Origin: Thermomicrobium roseum DSM 5159
GTDB lineage: Bacteria; Chloroflexota; Chloroflexia; Thermomicrobiales; Thermomicrobiaceae
Direction: 5' to 3'
Length of the DNA: 64,000 nt
Assembly: GCF_000021685.1 (NCBI RefSeq)
Contig: NC_011961.1
Coordinates: forward strand, 744,001 to 808,000
Shown piece by piece: positions 54,242-62,791 of the stretch. Position numbers and translations under genes: made by a program. Under the pieces are notes generated by a model. The model was not told the DNA's origin, did not search any database, and was given only the letters and a program-made list of their open reading frames with translations. Within the stretch, counting starts at the first letter, position 1; each line of letters opens with the position of its first letter.

Positions 54242-55453
54242 ATGACCCGAGGTACCGTCGCACCGGAGATTTCGTCGCGTGTCCGTTCGATCCCGCCGTC
54301 ACCGATCCGCGGTCTCGCGCCGCTCGCCGAAGCTGCCAAAGCACGCGGAATTCACGTCATCCACCTCAATATCGGTCAACCCGATCTACCTCCCCCACCG
54401 GGAGTCGCGGCGGCGCTGGCTGCAGCTGCGACGCAACCGCCGGTCTACACGGCGTCACAGGGTATTCCCCAACTACTGGACGCCTGGGCGCGGTACTACG
54501 AGCGCATCGGCCTTGCCATCTCACCCGAGCAGGTAGTCGCCACCGGCGGTGCGAGCGAGGCATTGTCGCTCGCGGTTCTGGCCACGACCGACCCCGGTGA
54601 CCGCATTCTGGTGCCGGAACCGTTCTACGCGCCGTACTATGGCATCCTCGCTGCCGCTGGTGTCGAACTGGTACCGATCCCGGCCCCCGAACGATACGGG
54701 CCGGTCACTCCGCAGGCGATCCAGGAACGACTGGGACCGCGCACCCGAGGAATCCTGCTTTGTAGCCCTGCCAACCCGACCGGTACGCTGTACGAGCGCG
54801 ACCAGTTCGCTGCTATTGCTGAACTGGCCCGCGAGCATGGGCTGTTTTTCTATAGCGACGAGACGTATCGCGAGCTGGTCTTCCGCGGCTCACGCGCGGC
54901 GAGCGCCCTGGAAATGCCAGGACTGGAGCAGCACGTCATCGTCATCGACAGTGTTTCCAAGCGCTTCAACGCCTGTGGTCTGCGCATCGGCGCTCTCATC
55001 AGTCGGAATCCGGATGTCATTGCGGCTGCTGTCTCGCTCGCCGAACTCCGCTTGTCTCTCCCTCTCCCTGCTCAACTCGCCGCTGCGGCTGCCCTCGAGG
55101 CCCCGGCCACCTACGTTGCCGAGGTCGTCACCACCTACCGACGACGCCGCGACGCAGCGCTGGCTGCGCTGGCGCGGCTCCCTGGTGTCCACGTCGTGCC
55201 ACCCGATGGCGCGCTGTATCTCGTCGCCGAGCTTCCGGTCGACGATGCGGCGCACTTTGCCGCCTGGCTCCTGACCGATTTCACTCATCATGGCGAGACG
55301 GTCATGCTCGCACCGCTCAGCGGTTTCTTCGCGACACCGGGAGCAGGTCGGAACGCTGTCCGCCTCGCGCTCGTTCAGCCGGAGCCGGTACTCGAGCACG
55401 CCGCCGAACTGCTCGGCGAAGCACTGGCTCGGTATTCCGGTCGCACGACCTGA
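54242..55453 (+). CDS. class I/II PLP-dependent aminotransferase
   Basis: A 403-residue fold-type I aminotransferase of the aspartate/aromatic family. It shows NIGQPDLPPP near residue 40, GGASEAL, the CSPANPTGT cofactor segment, the SDETYREL Asp, and the PLP lysine in SVSKRFNACGLRIG. The ATG follows GGGAGGAAG. A CTGCCA/TACACT pair about 35 bases upstream could be its promoter. The neighbouring - strand radical SAM gene is divergent. Substrate not assignable beyond an amino acid/2-oxo acid pair. Confidence 0.9.
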   Translation: MTRGTVAPEISSRVRSIPPSPIRGLAPLAEAAKARGIHVIHLNIGQPDLPPPPGVAAALAAAATQPPVYTASQGIPQLLDAWARYYERIGLAISPEQVVATGGASEALSLAVLATTDPGDRILVPEPFYAPYYGILAAAGVELVPIPAPERYGPVTPQAIQERLGPRTRGILLCSPANPTGTLYERDQFAAIAELAREHGLFFYSDETYRELVFRGSRAASALEMPGLEQHVIVIDSVSKRFNACGLRIGALISRNPDVIAAAVSLAELRLSLPLPAQLAAAAALEAPATYVAEVVTTYRRRRDAALAALARLPGVHVVPPDGALYLVAELPVDDAAHFAAWLLTDFTHHGETVMLAPLSGFFATPGAGRNAVRLALVQPEPVLEHAAELLGEALARYSGRTT

Positions 55454-55523
55454 ATCCCGCGAGGCCACCAGACCAGCGAGGGGCGATCGACCGCACGCCG
55501 CAGTCCTGGCTGACCCTGCTGCC

Positions 55524-56666
55524 TCACCCCGATGAGGACGTGGAGGCCTTCGTCGGTCGTCGCGGAAACAGCCCCTCGATCTCGTAGAACTCGTACATGC
55601 GCAACATCTGCTGCAACTCAGGATCGGCGTGGCGGTAGAGTCCCTCCATGAGCCCATTTGCAACGACCGGGTCGAACAGCTTATGGAACTTGTTGTTCTG
55701 GATAGCGATGAACAGCTTGTAGAGATCGATCAGTTCAGTGGAACTCAGCGGAGTCTCGCGGTCGGTCTTGATCACGCGTCCACTGGCCATCCGTACCCGC
55801 AGCCCATGCTGCTGGGCGAAGCGGTTGAGTTGCTGCTCGAACTCGAGCGCCACACGCGGATAATCGAAAAGGACAAGCTTCAGATAGATCGACTCGACAG
55901 CCAGCGTGAACAGCTCGATGATCTTCACCCGGTTCGGCGGCACCGCCTCGACCAGACCCAGTCGGTACAAACGGTACAGCGCCCGCGCTGTCTCGAACTG
56001 GGTCCAACCCACCTCGCGGGCGATCGTCGCCACGTCCCGCTGCCCATCTACCTGCTGGTAAATTGTGTCGAGTTCCGGCGGGATCGGCCGCTCCACCTTG
56101 CGACGCCGAAAAATCACCGAGACCGAGGGGATGACCGGGCTGAACTGGATCCACTCGTCGACTCGACGTGTTCCCTCCAGGACTAGTTGCAAGCTGTCGA
56201 CGCTCACGGGGATGCCGTCCTCGTACAGGCATTCTCCGGCGCGGAAAGTGAACCGACAGTTCCGCCACAAGAACAGGGTATAGATCGCAACTTCCAGCTG
56301 CTGCTCGCGACAGCGTTCGATATCCTCCGGGACGATCCGCCCTCGCTCGAGCAGGTGCGTCAGGAGGCTTTCCTCGTCCGGGTGCTCTGCTTGCAACTGC
56401 TCCAGCTCCCGACCGCTCAGCCGTCCCGCCCGAACGAGGAGCTCGATCAAGGTCGGCAAGCGCGACCCAGCGGCCACATAGGTGATACGCCCCCGCTCGA
56501 AGGTGATCGTGCGCGTGTTCCAGCCTTGGATCAGTGTCAGTGTTCCTGTCTTGTGCGTGTACCCGATCATCTGGAGAAGATCGGAAAGCGTGAACGCTCC
56601 CAAGCGCCCTTCCAAATCGGGACCGAGCGAGTCGTTTCCCGGTCGTTTCGTCGTCGCCCCACTCAT
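55524..56666 (-). CDS. DUF4388 (PATAN-like) domain protein
   Basis: A 380-residue protein. The N-terminal DUF4388 domain (about 15-125) begins LEGRLGAFTLSDLLQMIGYT and includes GTLTLIQGWNTRTITFERGR, as in response-regulator-like adaptor proteins of delta-proteobacteria and Chloroflexi. A winged-helix-like middle (about 210-270) contains ATIAREVGWTQFETARALYR. The C-terminal 110 residues are helical. The ATG at 56666 overlaps the stop of the SGNH hydrolase gene (ATGA), which decides the start although the ribosome site is weak. A regulatory or adaptor role is inferred; no catalytic motif is seen. Confidence 0.8.
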   Translation of the reverse strand: MSGATTKRPGNDSLGPDLEGRLGAFTLSDLLQMIGYTHKTGTLTLIQGWNTRTITFERGRITYVAAGSRLPTLIELLVRAGRLSGRELEQLQAEHPDEESLLTHLLERGRIVPEDIERCREQQLEVAIYTLFLWRNCRFTFRAGECLYEDGIPVSVDSLQLVLEGTRRVDEWIQFSPVIPSVSVIFRRRKVERPIPPELDTIYQQVDGQRDVATIAREVGWTQFETARALYRLYRLGLVEAVPPNRVKIIELFTLAVESIYLKLVLFDYPRVALEFEQQLNRFAQQHGLRVRMASGRVIKTDRETPLSSTELIDLYKLFIAIQNNKFHKLFDPVVANGLMEGLYRHADPELQQMLRMYEFYEIEGLFPRRPTKASTSSSG

Positions 56667-57673
56667 GGTCGCACGAGTTCCACTGCTGCCCGGCCCTCGT
56701 TGCCTGCTCGATCGACAGCACGGACTTCGAGTCGGAGCGGTGGGCCTGGTAACGGCCACGGCGTCTCCCACAGTGTGATCCATTCGTCGGCCCCCGGCAA
56801 TGGATCGAGGGTACCGATCTCCTGCCCGTCCACCCACAACCCGACGCGTTCGATCCCGCCGAGATCGCTGATTCGTGCCCGCACGGTCAGGAACCGCCTC
56901 TCCACACGGCTTCCTGCCTCTGGCCGCTCGATCACCACCTGTGGTGCCTGGCGATCCCAGGCGAGCGCTCGCCACGCCGCACGAGCGATCGCTGCATATC
57001 CCGCGTTGGTCGGATGGATATCGACCGGCCACCAGGTCCACTCGCCCGTCCGGCCCCGGAACTCCTTGTCCAGATCGACCACGAGCGCCCCGACTGACTC
57101 CGCACCAGCTCGGATCGCCCGATCGAACTGCGCGATCCACCAGCTGTCGCTCCGCGGTGCCCTGGCATCCCCTTCGGTCGGGTCGTAGAGCGTGAGGGCC
57201 AGGAGCGGAACATCGCCGACAGCGCTGCGGATCACCCGCATCGCCTCGGCATAGTTCGCCTCGAAGGCTGCAAGTTGCTCCTCCCGTTCGACCTCATCGG
57301 CGGCTCGGAGTTGGAGAAGATCGTTCCCACCCAGACTGATCAGCACGAAGCGGATCGCCCGCCCCTCTGCTCGCAGGCGAGCCACCGTCTGGCGCAGTCG
57401 TTCCGCTTGCCCACCGCGCAGAAACGATTCGGTGCGTTCTCCCGGCACCGCGAGACTCACGAGCTCGCTCTTCTCCCCCCAGTAGGTGCTCGCCCACTCG
57501 CAGAGCAGCGCGGCCGCACTTCGTTCTCGCGGCAACGTACTTCCCACACCGGCAGCGAGCGAGTCACCTACCGCCAAGCACGCGCTCGGCGGTGCGGCGG
57601 CCGAGCCGAACGGCACCGCGGCCAAAATCACCATCCCCACGAGGACGAGGCGACGTATGCCGGACAGCATCAT
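56663..57673 (-). CDS. secreted SGNH/GDSL-type hydrolase with C-terminal Ig-like domain
   Basis: A 336-residue protein with a signal peptide (MMLSGIRRLVLVGMVILAAV). The SGNH blocks are GDS in AVGDSLAAGVGS (Ser nucleophile, near residue 37), GERTE, SLGGNDLL (Asn), and the DIHPTNAGY Asp-His pair. The last 90 residues are a beta-sandwich-like domain (GIERVGLWVDGQEIGTLDPL). It would be an esterase outside the membrane acting on lipid or carbohydrate esters. The start codon overlaps the HIT-NUDIX stop (ATGA) and its stop overlaps the DUF4388 start. Confidence 0.88.
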   Translation of the reverse strand: MMLSGIRRLVLVGMVILAAVPFGSAAAPPSACLAVGDSLAAGVGSTLPRERSAAALLCEWASTYWGEKSELVSLAVPGERTESFLRGGQAERLRQTVARLRAEGRAIRFVLISLGGNDLLQLRAADEVEREEQLAAFEANYAEAMRVIRSAVGDVPLLALTLYDPTEGDARAPRSDSWWIAQFDRAIRAGAESVGALVVDLDKEFRGRTGEWTWWPVDIHPTNAGYAAIARAAWRALAWDRQAPQVVIERPEAGSRVERRFLTVRARISDLGGIERVGLWVDGQEIGTLDPLPGADEWITLWETPWPLPGPPLRLEVRAVDRAGNEGRAAVELVRP

Positions 57674-58578
57674 CGGCTCGTTCCGACAGGAACCCCGATG
57701 CGACGCATCGTCGTCGCGACCAACTCGCGTACTTCCTCGTGACTGAGCGCTGCCAGCGCCTCCTCCACGTCCATGAGCACGGTATCCCGCCCCAGGTGCT
57801 GCGCGAATGCTGGCCCGGGCTTCGCCTGGACGAGCATGTAAACGACACGCCGCCGCTTGCCGCCCGCCTCGAACTCGAGCGCCCCTGCCCAGCCGATCAG
57901 CTCGGCGATCAAACCCATCTCCTCGGCCACCTCGCGCAAGGCAGCACGGTAGGCCGCCTCGCCCGGCTCGATGTGCCCTTTCGGGAGTACCAGTGTCCCA
58001 TCACGAGCACGCCGGATCGCGAGCTTCCTTTCCTCGGGCAGCCACACCACGGCACCCGCTTGCGGAACCACCAGGTCGTCCGCACGACCGAACGCCGAAA
58101 GCTCCAACTCCGCCCGCAACTTGGCGTAGGTCACGGGAATCAGCTCAGGAATCACCATCGTGTTCGCCAGGATGGGCATGAAGTTGGCATCCCCCTGCCA
58201 ACGCGGCACCACGTGCACATGCACATGGTCGCTGATCCCCGCCCCCGCGACCGCACCGAGGTTGAGGCCGATGTTGAAACCATCGCACCGTAAGGCCCGG
58301 CGCTGCGCTGTCGTGAGCCATGCCACCAGTTCGAAAAGCTCAGCGATCGTCGCCGGATCGAGTTCGGCCAAGTCCGCCACGTGGTCGAAGGGTACCGCCA
58401 TCGCGTGTCCCGTGTTGTAGGGGAAGAGGTTCATGATCAGGTACGCCCGCCGCCCGCGCAGCAGGATCAGTTCTCCGACATCGTCACCGAGCGCCGGCTT
58501 CTCGCAGAAGATGCAACCCCGATGGCGTATCTCTCCCTCCACATAGCGCAGTCGCCACGGCGCCCAGAGTCGTTCCAT
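57670..58578 (-). CDS. HIT-NUDIX fusion protein
   Basis: A 302-residue protein joining two nucleotide hydrolase/transferase folds. The HIT domain (about 20-140) has a zinc-type pair C22/C25 (RGCIFC) and the catalytic triad H118-H120-H122 (DHVHVHVVP). The NUDIX domain (about 165-300) has a perfect NUDIX box from G201 to L223 with REVAEE. The HIT half resembles Ap4A phosphorylase-like proteins. Together they could act successively on dinucleoside polyphosphates, though this is inference. The ATG at 58578 follows GAGGAG by 8 bases. It is first in a three-gene unit joined by two ATGA overlaps. Confidence 0.87.
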   Translation of the reverse strand: MERLWAPWRLRYVEGEIRHRGCIFCEKPALGDDVGELILLRGRRAYLIMNLFPYNTGHAMAVPFDHVADLAELDPATIAELFELVAWLTTAQRRALRCDGFNIGLNLGAVAGAGISDHVHVHVVPRWQGDANFMPILANTMVIPELIPVTYAKLRAELELSAFGRADDLVVPQAGAVVWLPEERKLAIRRARDGTLVLPKGHIEPGEAAYRAALREVAEEMGLIAELIGWAGALEFEAGGKRRRVVYMLVQAKPGPAFAQHLGRDTVLMDVEEALAALSHEEVRELVATTMRRIGVPVGTSR

Positions 58579-58873
58579 CTCCTCCGCTCCTCGTCCAGCC
58601 ACGTGCCCTGGCTCGGTCGCGTCAATCCTAGCACCGTGATCGGTCTGCCCGAGACACTTCTTCGTCAGCTCCCTGTCGCTCTCGAGAGCGATTGCTGCCA
58701 CAGCTGGGGCAGTCCACCCGCTCTGCTCTCTTCCCGTCTCGGACGAGCGATCAGCGGAACGCTCCTCGTCCGGTCGTTCGGCGCTTCCCACCGTGTTGCT
58801 CGATCGATCCCGATGCGGTCGCCGCGATCCTTCTCGACAGGATCGGTGTGCGTCCGTACCGTGTGTCCTCCGC

Positions 58874-58879
58874 TATACT
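58874..58879 (+). promoter_or_regulatory. -10 box upstream of the exopolysaccharide genes
   Basis: TATACT (5 of 6), 34 bases before the sugar-phosphate transferase start. No matching -35 at 16-18 bases. Confidence 0.4.
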
Positions 58880-58912
58880 ACCGGCAGCACGACGCGTTGC
58901 CTGGGGGGCACG

Positions 58913-60442
58913 ATGCGCGACGACGCGGCGGCAACGCACGGCGAAGGGGAGTCGGGATTGGCGGTACGCAGCACCTCGGTGATCGCTCCGCGACGCCGGC
59001 GCTCCTTCTGGCGTGTCTGGATACCGCGCTTCGCTCAAGCGCTCCTCGATGGGATATTACTGGCCATCGCTTTCTGGCTCGCTTATCTGATCCGGTACCA
59101 CTGGGAATTCGGTGGCGAGGTTCCGTCTTCGTTCATCCAGCCCTTCAGCGCCTTCGTCGGACGCACGGCGCTCTTCGTCACCGCCACGCTGCTGATTCTC
59201 GCGCTCCGCGGACTGTACCGTCTCCCACGTTGGACGAGTTTTCTCGATGAGGCCTCGATCATCGCCAGTGGTGTCACCACCGGCATGGCGATCACCATCC
59301 TGTACAGTTTCCTGTCGCGCTTTTCCCCTTCGCGGCTGATCTTCATCTACGCCTGGCTCTTGGCCATCGTCCTGCTTGTGACCCAACGTTTGATCGGTCG
59401 TTGGATCCGCTCTTGGCTCTGGGCCCACGATCGAGGCGTCGACCGTGTGGTCGTCATCGGGAGCGGTCCAGCAGCCCGCCGCATCATGCAGTATCTCTAC
59501 AATCATCCGCGTCTCGGCTACCGCGTTCTCGGCTACGTCGATCTGGAGCCACCGCTCGAGCCGCTGGCACTCGGCACCGAGCGGGGAGTCGTGCAACCGC
59601 CTTACCTCGGTACCCTCGACGAGGTCGTCGATCTGATTCGCCGGACCGATGTCGACGAGGTGATCGTCGCACTGCCGCCCGCTCATCACGATCGTGTCCT
59701 CGAGATCGTCGAGCAGTGCCGCGAACTCGATGTCGCCTTCTCCCTGGTACCGGACCTTTTCGAACTCGCACTCGATCGCGTCCAGATCAGCGAGGTGGCA
59801 GGGCTCCCGCTGATCGGCATCAAGGAAAGCCAGCTCCAGGGATGGAACTGGTTCGTCAAGCGTACGATGGATATCCTCATCGCCTCCATGGTTCTCGTCC
59901 TGGCGGCCCCGCTCATGCTGCTCATCGCCCTCGCCATCAAGCTCGATTCTCCCGGCCCCGTCCTTTTCCGTCAGACCCGGATCGGGAAAGGCGGCAAGCC
60001 GTTCACGCTCTACAAATTCCGCTCGATGTACGACGGTGCTGAGCGCCTCCAAGAATCCCTCCAGCGCGCGACCGGGCGCGGTCCCCTGCTGTTCAAGCTC
60101 CGCCAGGATCCGCGCGTCACGCGTGTCGGACGTTTCCTGCGCCGCACCAGTCTGGACGAACTCCCGCAGTTCTTCAACGTGCTCAAGGGAGAGATGAGCG
60201 TCGTCGGACCACGCCCCCCGGTCCCGGAAGAGGTCGCCGAGTACCAGGACTGGCACCTGCAGCGACTCCTCGTCACCCCTGGCCTCACCGGTCTTTGGCA
60301 AGTGAATGGGCGCAGCGACCTCACCTTCGACGAAATGGTCCGGCTCGACCTCTACTACGTCGAAAACTGGTCACCCTGGCTCGACCTCAAGGTCATCTTG
60401 CGGACTGTCCCCGTCGTCCTCACCGGCCGCGGCGCATACTGA
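58913..60442 (+). CDS. polyprenyl-phosphate sugar phosphotransferase (exopolysaccharide initiation)
   Basis: A 509-residue membrane enzyme of the WcaJ/PglC family that loads the first sugar phosphate onto a polyprenyl phosphate. Four or five N-terminal helices (about 40-155) precede a Rossmann-like CoA-binding-type domain (VVVIGSGPAARRI). A further helix (about 325-345) leads to the catalytic domain with PGPVLFRQTRIGKGGKPF, YKFRSM, RRTSLDELPQFFNVLKGEM and GPRPP. The start ATG follows GGGGGG. It begins the locus that continues with a glycosyltransferase and chain-length proteins. Confidence 0.9.
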   Translation: MRDDAAATHGEGESGLAVRSTSVIAPRRRRSFWRVWIPRFAQALLDGILLAIAFWLAYLIRYHWEFGGEVPSSFIQPFSAFVGRTALFVTATLLILALRGLYRLPRWTSFLDEASIIASGVTTGMAITILYSFLSRFSPSRLIFIYAWLLAIVLLVTQRLIGRWIRSWLWAHDRGVDRVVVIGSGPAARRIMQYLYNHPRLGYRVLGYVDLEPPLEPLALGTERGVVQPPYLGTLDEVVDLIRRTDVDEVIVALPPAHHDRVLEIVEQCRELDVAFSLVPDLFELALDRVQISEVAGLPLIGIKESQLQGWNWFVKRTMDILIASMVLVLAAPLMLLIALAIKLDSPGPVLFRQTRIGKGGKPFTLYKFRSMYDGAERLQESLQRATGRGPLLFKLRQDPRVTRVGRFLRRTSLDELPQFFNVLKGEMSVVGPRPPVPEEVAEYQDWHLQRLLVTPGLTGLWQVNGRSDLTFDEMVRLDLYYVENWSPWLDLKVILRTVPVVLTGRGAY

Positions 60443-60628
60443 TCCGCCCTCTCGAGGGTTCACCCGTTCGCTGCTCATTCCGGGGCAGCACGCACGTTCT
60501 CCCGCGCGCTGACCTGCGCTCGGGCTCTCACGCGGCCAGTTACCCGTCAACGCAGCGCACGAGGATCGTCCTGAGCACCCTCTGGTGAACGATCGGGCGA
60601 CGACGCATCAGGAATCGATCGCCCGATG

Positions 60629-60637
60629 TGGTACACT
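60629..60637 (+). promoter_or_regulatory. extended -10 promoter
   Basis: TGGTACACT, an extended -10 of the same kind as at 26394. The start point would be near 60644, 58 bases before the small protein gene. The 259-base gap holding it has no other visible feature. Confidence 0.4.
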
Positions 60638-60701
60638 CGTTCGGAGCATTCAGTCAGTTCCGTTCTGCGCTCGGTGGGAACCGAGCGGTCAGGAGTCTCC
60701 G

Positions 60702-60881
60702 ATGACACCGTGGATCGAACAAGAGCTCGCCAGACATCGCCGGCGAGAACTCGAAGCGGAGGCCGATGCCTACCGGCGCGCGAGTAGCCTGCAACCAGCT
60801 GCCACGTCGTGGCGGAAGCGCCTCGGTACTGCCGTCATTCGCGCCGGACAGTGGATCGCTGGCTCGCCCACTCCGGCCTGA
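60702..60881 (+). CDS. small basic amphipathic protein, 59 aa
   Basis: A 59-residue protein with a charged helical N-terminal half (EQELARHRRRELEAEADAYR) and a more hydrophobic end (TAVIRAGQWIAG). The ATG follows AGGAG by 6 bases, 65 bases after an extended -10 box. The glycosyltransferase gene starts 72 bases later. It may sit on the membrane face. No family recognised. Confidence 0.55.
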   Translation: MTPWIEQELARHRRRELEAEADAYRRASSLQPAATSWRKRLGTAVIRAGQWIAGSPTPA

Positions 60882-60953
60882 CTCCCCTTGCACTCTCCCT
60901 CGCGAACTGCCCGGCTGCGCTATCATGGGGCGGGGAAGCGAGGGGTGCGCAGC

Positions 60954-62090
60954 GTGCGCGTTGCCATCGTCCACGACTATCTGAACCAATACGGGGGAGC
61001 CGAGCGCGTCCTGGAAGCGCTTCATGACCTCTATCCCGATGCACCGATCTATACATCCCTCTATGCACCCGACCGCCTGCCTGCTTTCTACCGGACGTGG
61101 GACATCCGTACTACCTGGCTCCAGCGGTTTCCAGGGAGTCGCCGGCGCCATCAGCTCTATCTGCCGCTGTATCCCCTCGCTTTTTCGGGACTCCGCCTGG
61201 GAAACTACGACCTCGTGATCAGTTCCTCGAGCGCCTTCGCCAAGGGTGTCCACGTTCGACCCGGCACTCTCCACATCTGCTATTGCCACAGTCCGATGCG
61301 CTTCGCCTGGAACTTCGAGCAATACGCTGCCCGCGAAGCGCTCCCCGTCTGGCTCCGCCGGCTCCTGCCACCGCTCATGGCCTGGCTGCGTCGCTGGGAT
61401 CGCGCCACTGCCCAGCGGCTCGACGCGATCGCCGTCAACTCTCGTGCCGTCGCCGAACGCGTCCGGCGCTTTTGGGGACGCGAGGCGACCGTTATCCACC
61501 CACCAGTCTCCATCGACCGCGTGCAGCCGCTCCCGCCCGACGAGGTCGGCGACTATTTCCTCGTCGTCTCGCGCCTCGTCCCCTACAAGCGACTCGATCT
61601 CGTCATCGAGGCCTGTAATCAGCTGCGTCTCCCGCTCAAGATCATCGGGGACGGGCGTGATCGCCCAGCGCTGGAACGACTGGCAGGCCCGACGATCGAG
61701 TTCCTCGGCGCTGTCCCGGACGAGGAGAAGTTCGCTCTCCTGGCACGCTGTCGTGCCGCGGTCTTTCCTGCTGAGGACGACTTCGGCATCGCTCAGGTCG
61801 AGGTCCAAGCCGCGGGCCGCCCAGCTATCGCACTGGCCCGCGGAGGCGCCACCGAAACGGTCGTCGATGGCGTGACCGGTGTCCTCTTCCCCGAACAGAC
61901 GGTCGATTCGCTCATCGCTGCCTTCCGCCGCTTCGCCCAGCTCACCTTCGATCCCTCGACGATTCGCGCGCATGCCGAGCGTTTCCGACCCGAGCGCTTC
62001 GCTGCCGAGTTCACTGCCTTCGTCCAGGCACGCCTGGTTCGGCAGCTCCACCCCGCCGAGCGGAAGGAGGCTCTCGCCCGGTGGAACTGA
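60954..62090 (+). CDS. GT4-family glycosyltransferase
   Basis: A 378-residue GT-B glycosyltransferase. The donor-binding C-terminal domain includes YFLVVSRLVPYKRLDLVIEA and the EX7E-like stretch AEDDFGIAQVEVQAAGRPAI with GGATETVVDGVTG. The N-terminal half starts RVAIVHDYLNQYGGAERVLE. It uses a nucleotide sugar to extend the lipid-linked chain on the cytoplasmic side. I chose the GTG at 60954 after GAGGGG; another GTG lies three codons earlier. Its end overlaps the next gene by 10 bases. Confidence 0.9.
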   Translation: MRVAIVHDYLNQYGGAERVLEALHDLYPDAPIYTSLYAPDRLPAFYRTWDIRTTWLQRFPGSRRRHQLYLPLYPLAFSGLRLGNYDLVISSSSAFAKGVHVRPGTLHICYCHSPMRFAWNFEQYAAREALPVWLRRLLPPLMAWLRRWDRATAQRLDAIAVNSRAVAERVRRFWGREATVIHPPVSIDRVQPLPPDEVGDYFLVVSRLVPYKRLDLVIEACNQLRLPLKIIGDGRDRPALERLAGPTIEFLGAVPDEEKFALLARCRAAVFPAEDDFGIAQVEVQAAGRPAIALARGGATETVVDGVTGVLFPEQTVDSLIAAFRRFAQLTFDPSTIRAHAERFRPERFAAEFTAFVQARLVRQLHPAERKEALARWN

Positions 62091-62791
62091 AGGCCTATCT
62101 GGCGATCCTCTGGCGTCAGCGCTGGCTCGTCCTCTTCGTGCCAGCCGTCGCACTCCTGGCCATCATCGTACAAGCCATCCGCTATCAGCCACGCTATACC
62201 GCGAGCGCAGCCGTTATCGTCACGCGCCTGCCGCAGGAGACGCCTGCCGATCAGTACCGCTACGATGAGTATTATCTCTATCTGACCAACGAGTATACGG
62301 TCGATGATTTCACCGAGGTCGTCCGCGGAAACGTCTTTGCGAGCGATGTCGCCCAGCGTGCGACCGCCGCTTTGGGTACTCCCATCACACCGGGGGAAGT
62401 CCAGGGCAGCTTCTCGGTGACGCGCCGGAACCGAGCCGTCCTCCTGTCCGTCTCTGCACCCGATGCCCAGCGCGCCGTCGCCATCGCCCAGGCTGCGGTC
62501 GCCGCTTTGCGCGAGCGCGGCACACAGTACTTCGGCTTCAATGACCCAGCCCGTCAGGTCATCGTCCAGGTGATCGACGACCCGCAGAGTGCGGTACCCG
62601 ATACCACGCGTACTCGCCTCCTCTGGGCGATCCAGCTCGTCCTCGCCTTCGTCATCGGCGTCTTTCTCGCTTTCCTGGCCGATTCCCTCTCCGACGCACT
62701 CCACGACCCCGAAGACGTTCGACGCGCGCTCGACCTCCCAGTCGTGACAGTCATTCCTGCTCCCCCCGAGAGGAGAGGCCGTGCGTCCTGA
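62081..62791 (+). CDS. Wzz-type chain-length/tyrosine-kinase modulator protein
   Basis: A 236-residue polysaccharide co-polymerase. Two membrane helices (about 14-33 and 182-205) enclose an extracytoplasmic domain with SAAVIVTRLPQETPADQYRY. The second helix ends near the conserved LADSLSDALHDPEDVRRAL stretch that contacts a BY-kinase. It starts with GTG inside the glycosyltransferase gene and overlaps the next gene by 11 bases. Confidence 0.85.
   Translation: MELKAYLAILWRQRWLVLFVPAVALLAIIVQAIRYQPRYTASAAVIVTRLPQETPADQYRYDEYYLYLTNEYTVDDFTEVVRGNVFASDVAQRATAALGTPITPGEVQGSFSVTRRNRAVLLSVSAPDAQRAVAIAQAAVAALRERGTQYFGFNDPARQVIVQVIDDPQSAVPDTTRTRLLWAIQLVLAFVIGVFLAFLADSLSDALHDPEDVRRALDLPVVTVIPAPPERRGRAS

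Noticed and set aside
59057..60301. 414-residue frame antisense to the sugar-phosphate transferase
   Set aside because: It is a shadow of a well-supported gene with many conserved motifs on the + strand.
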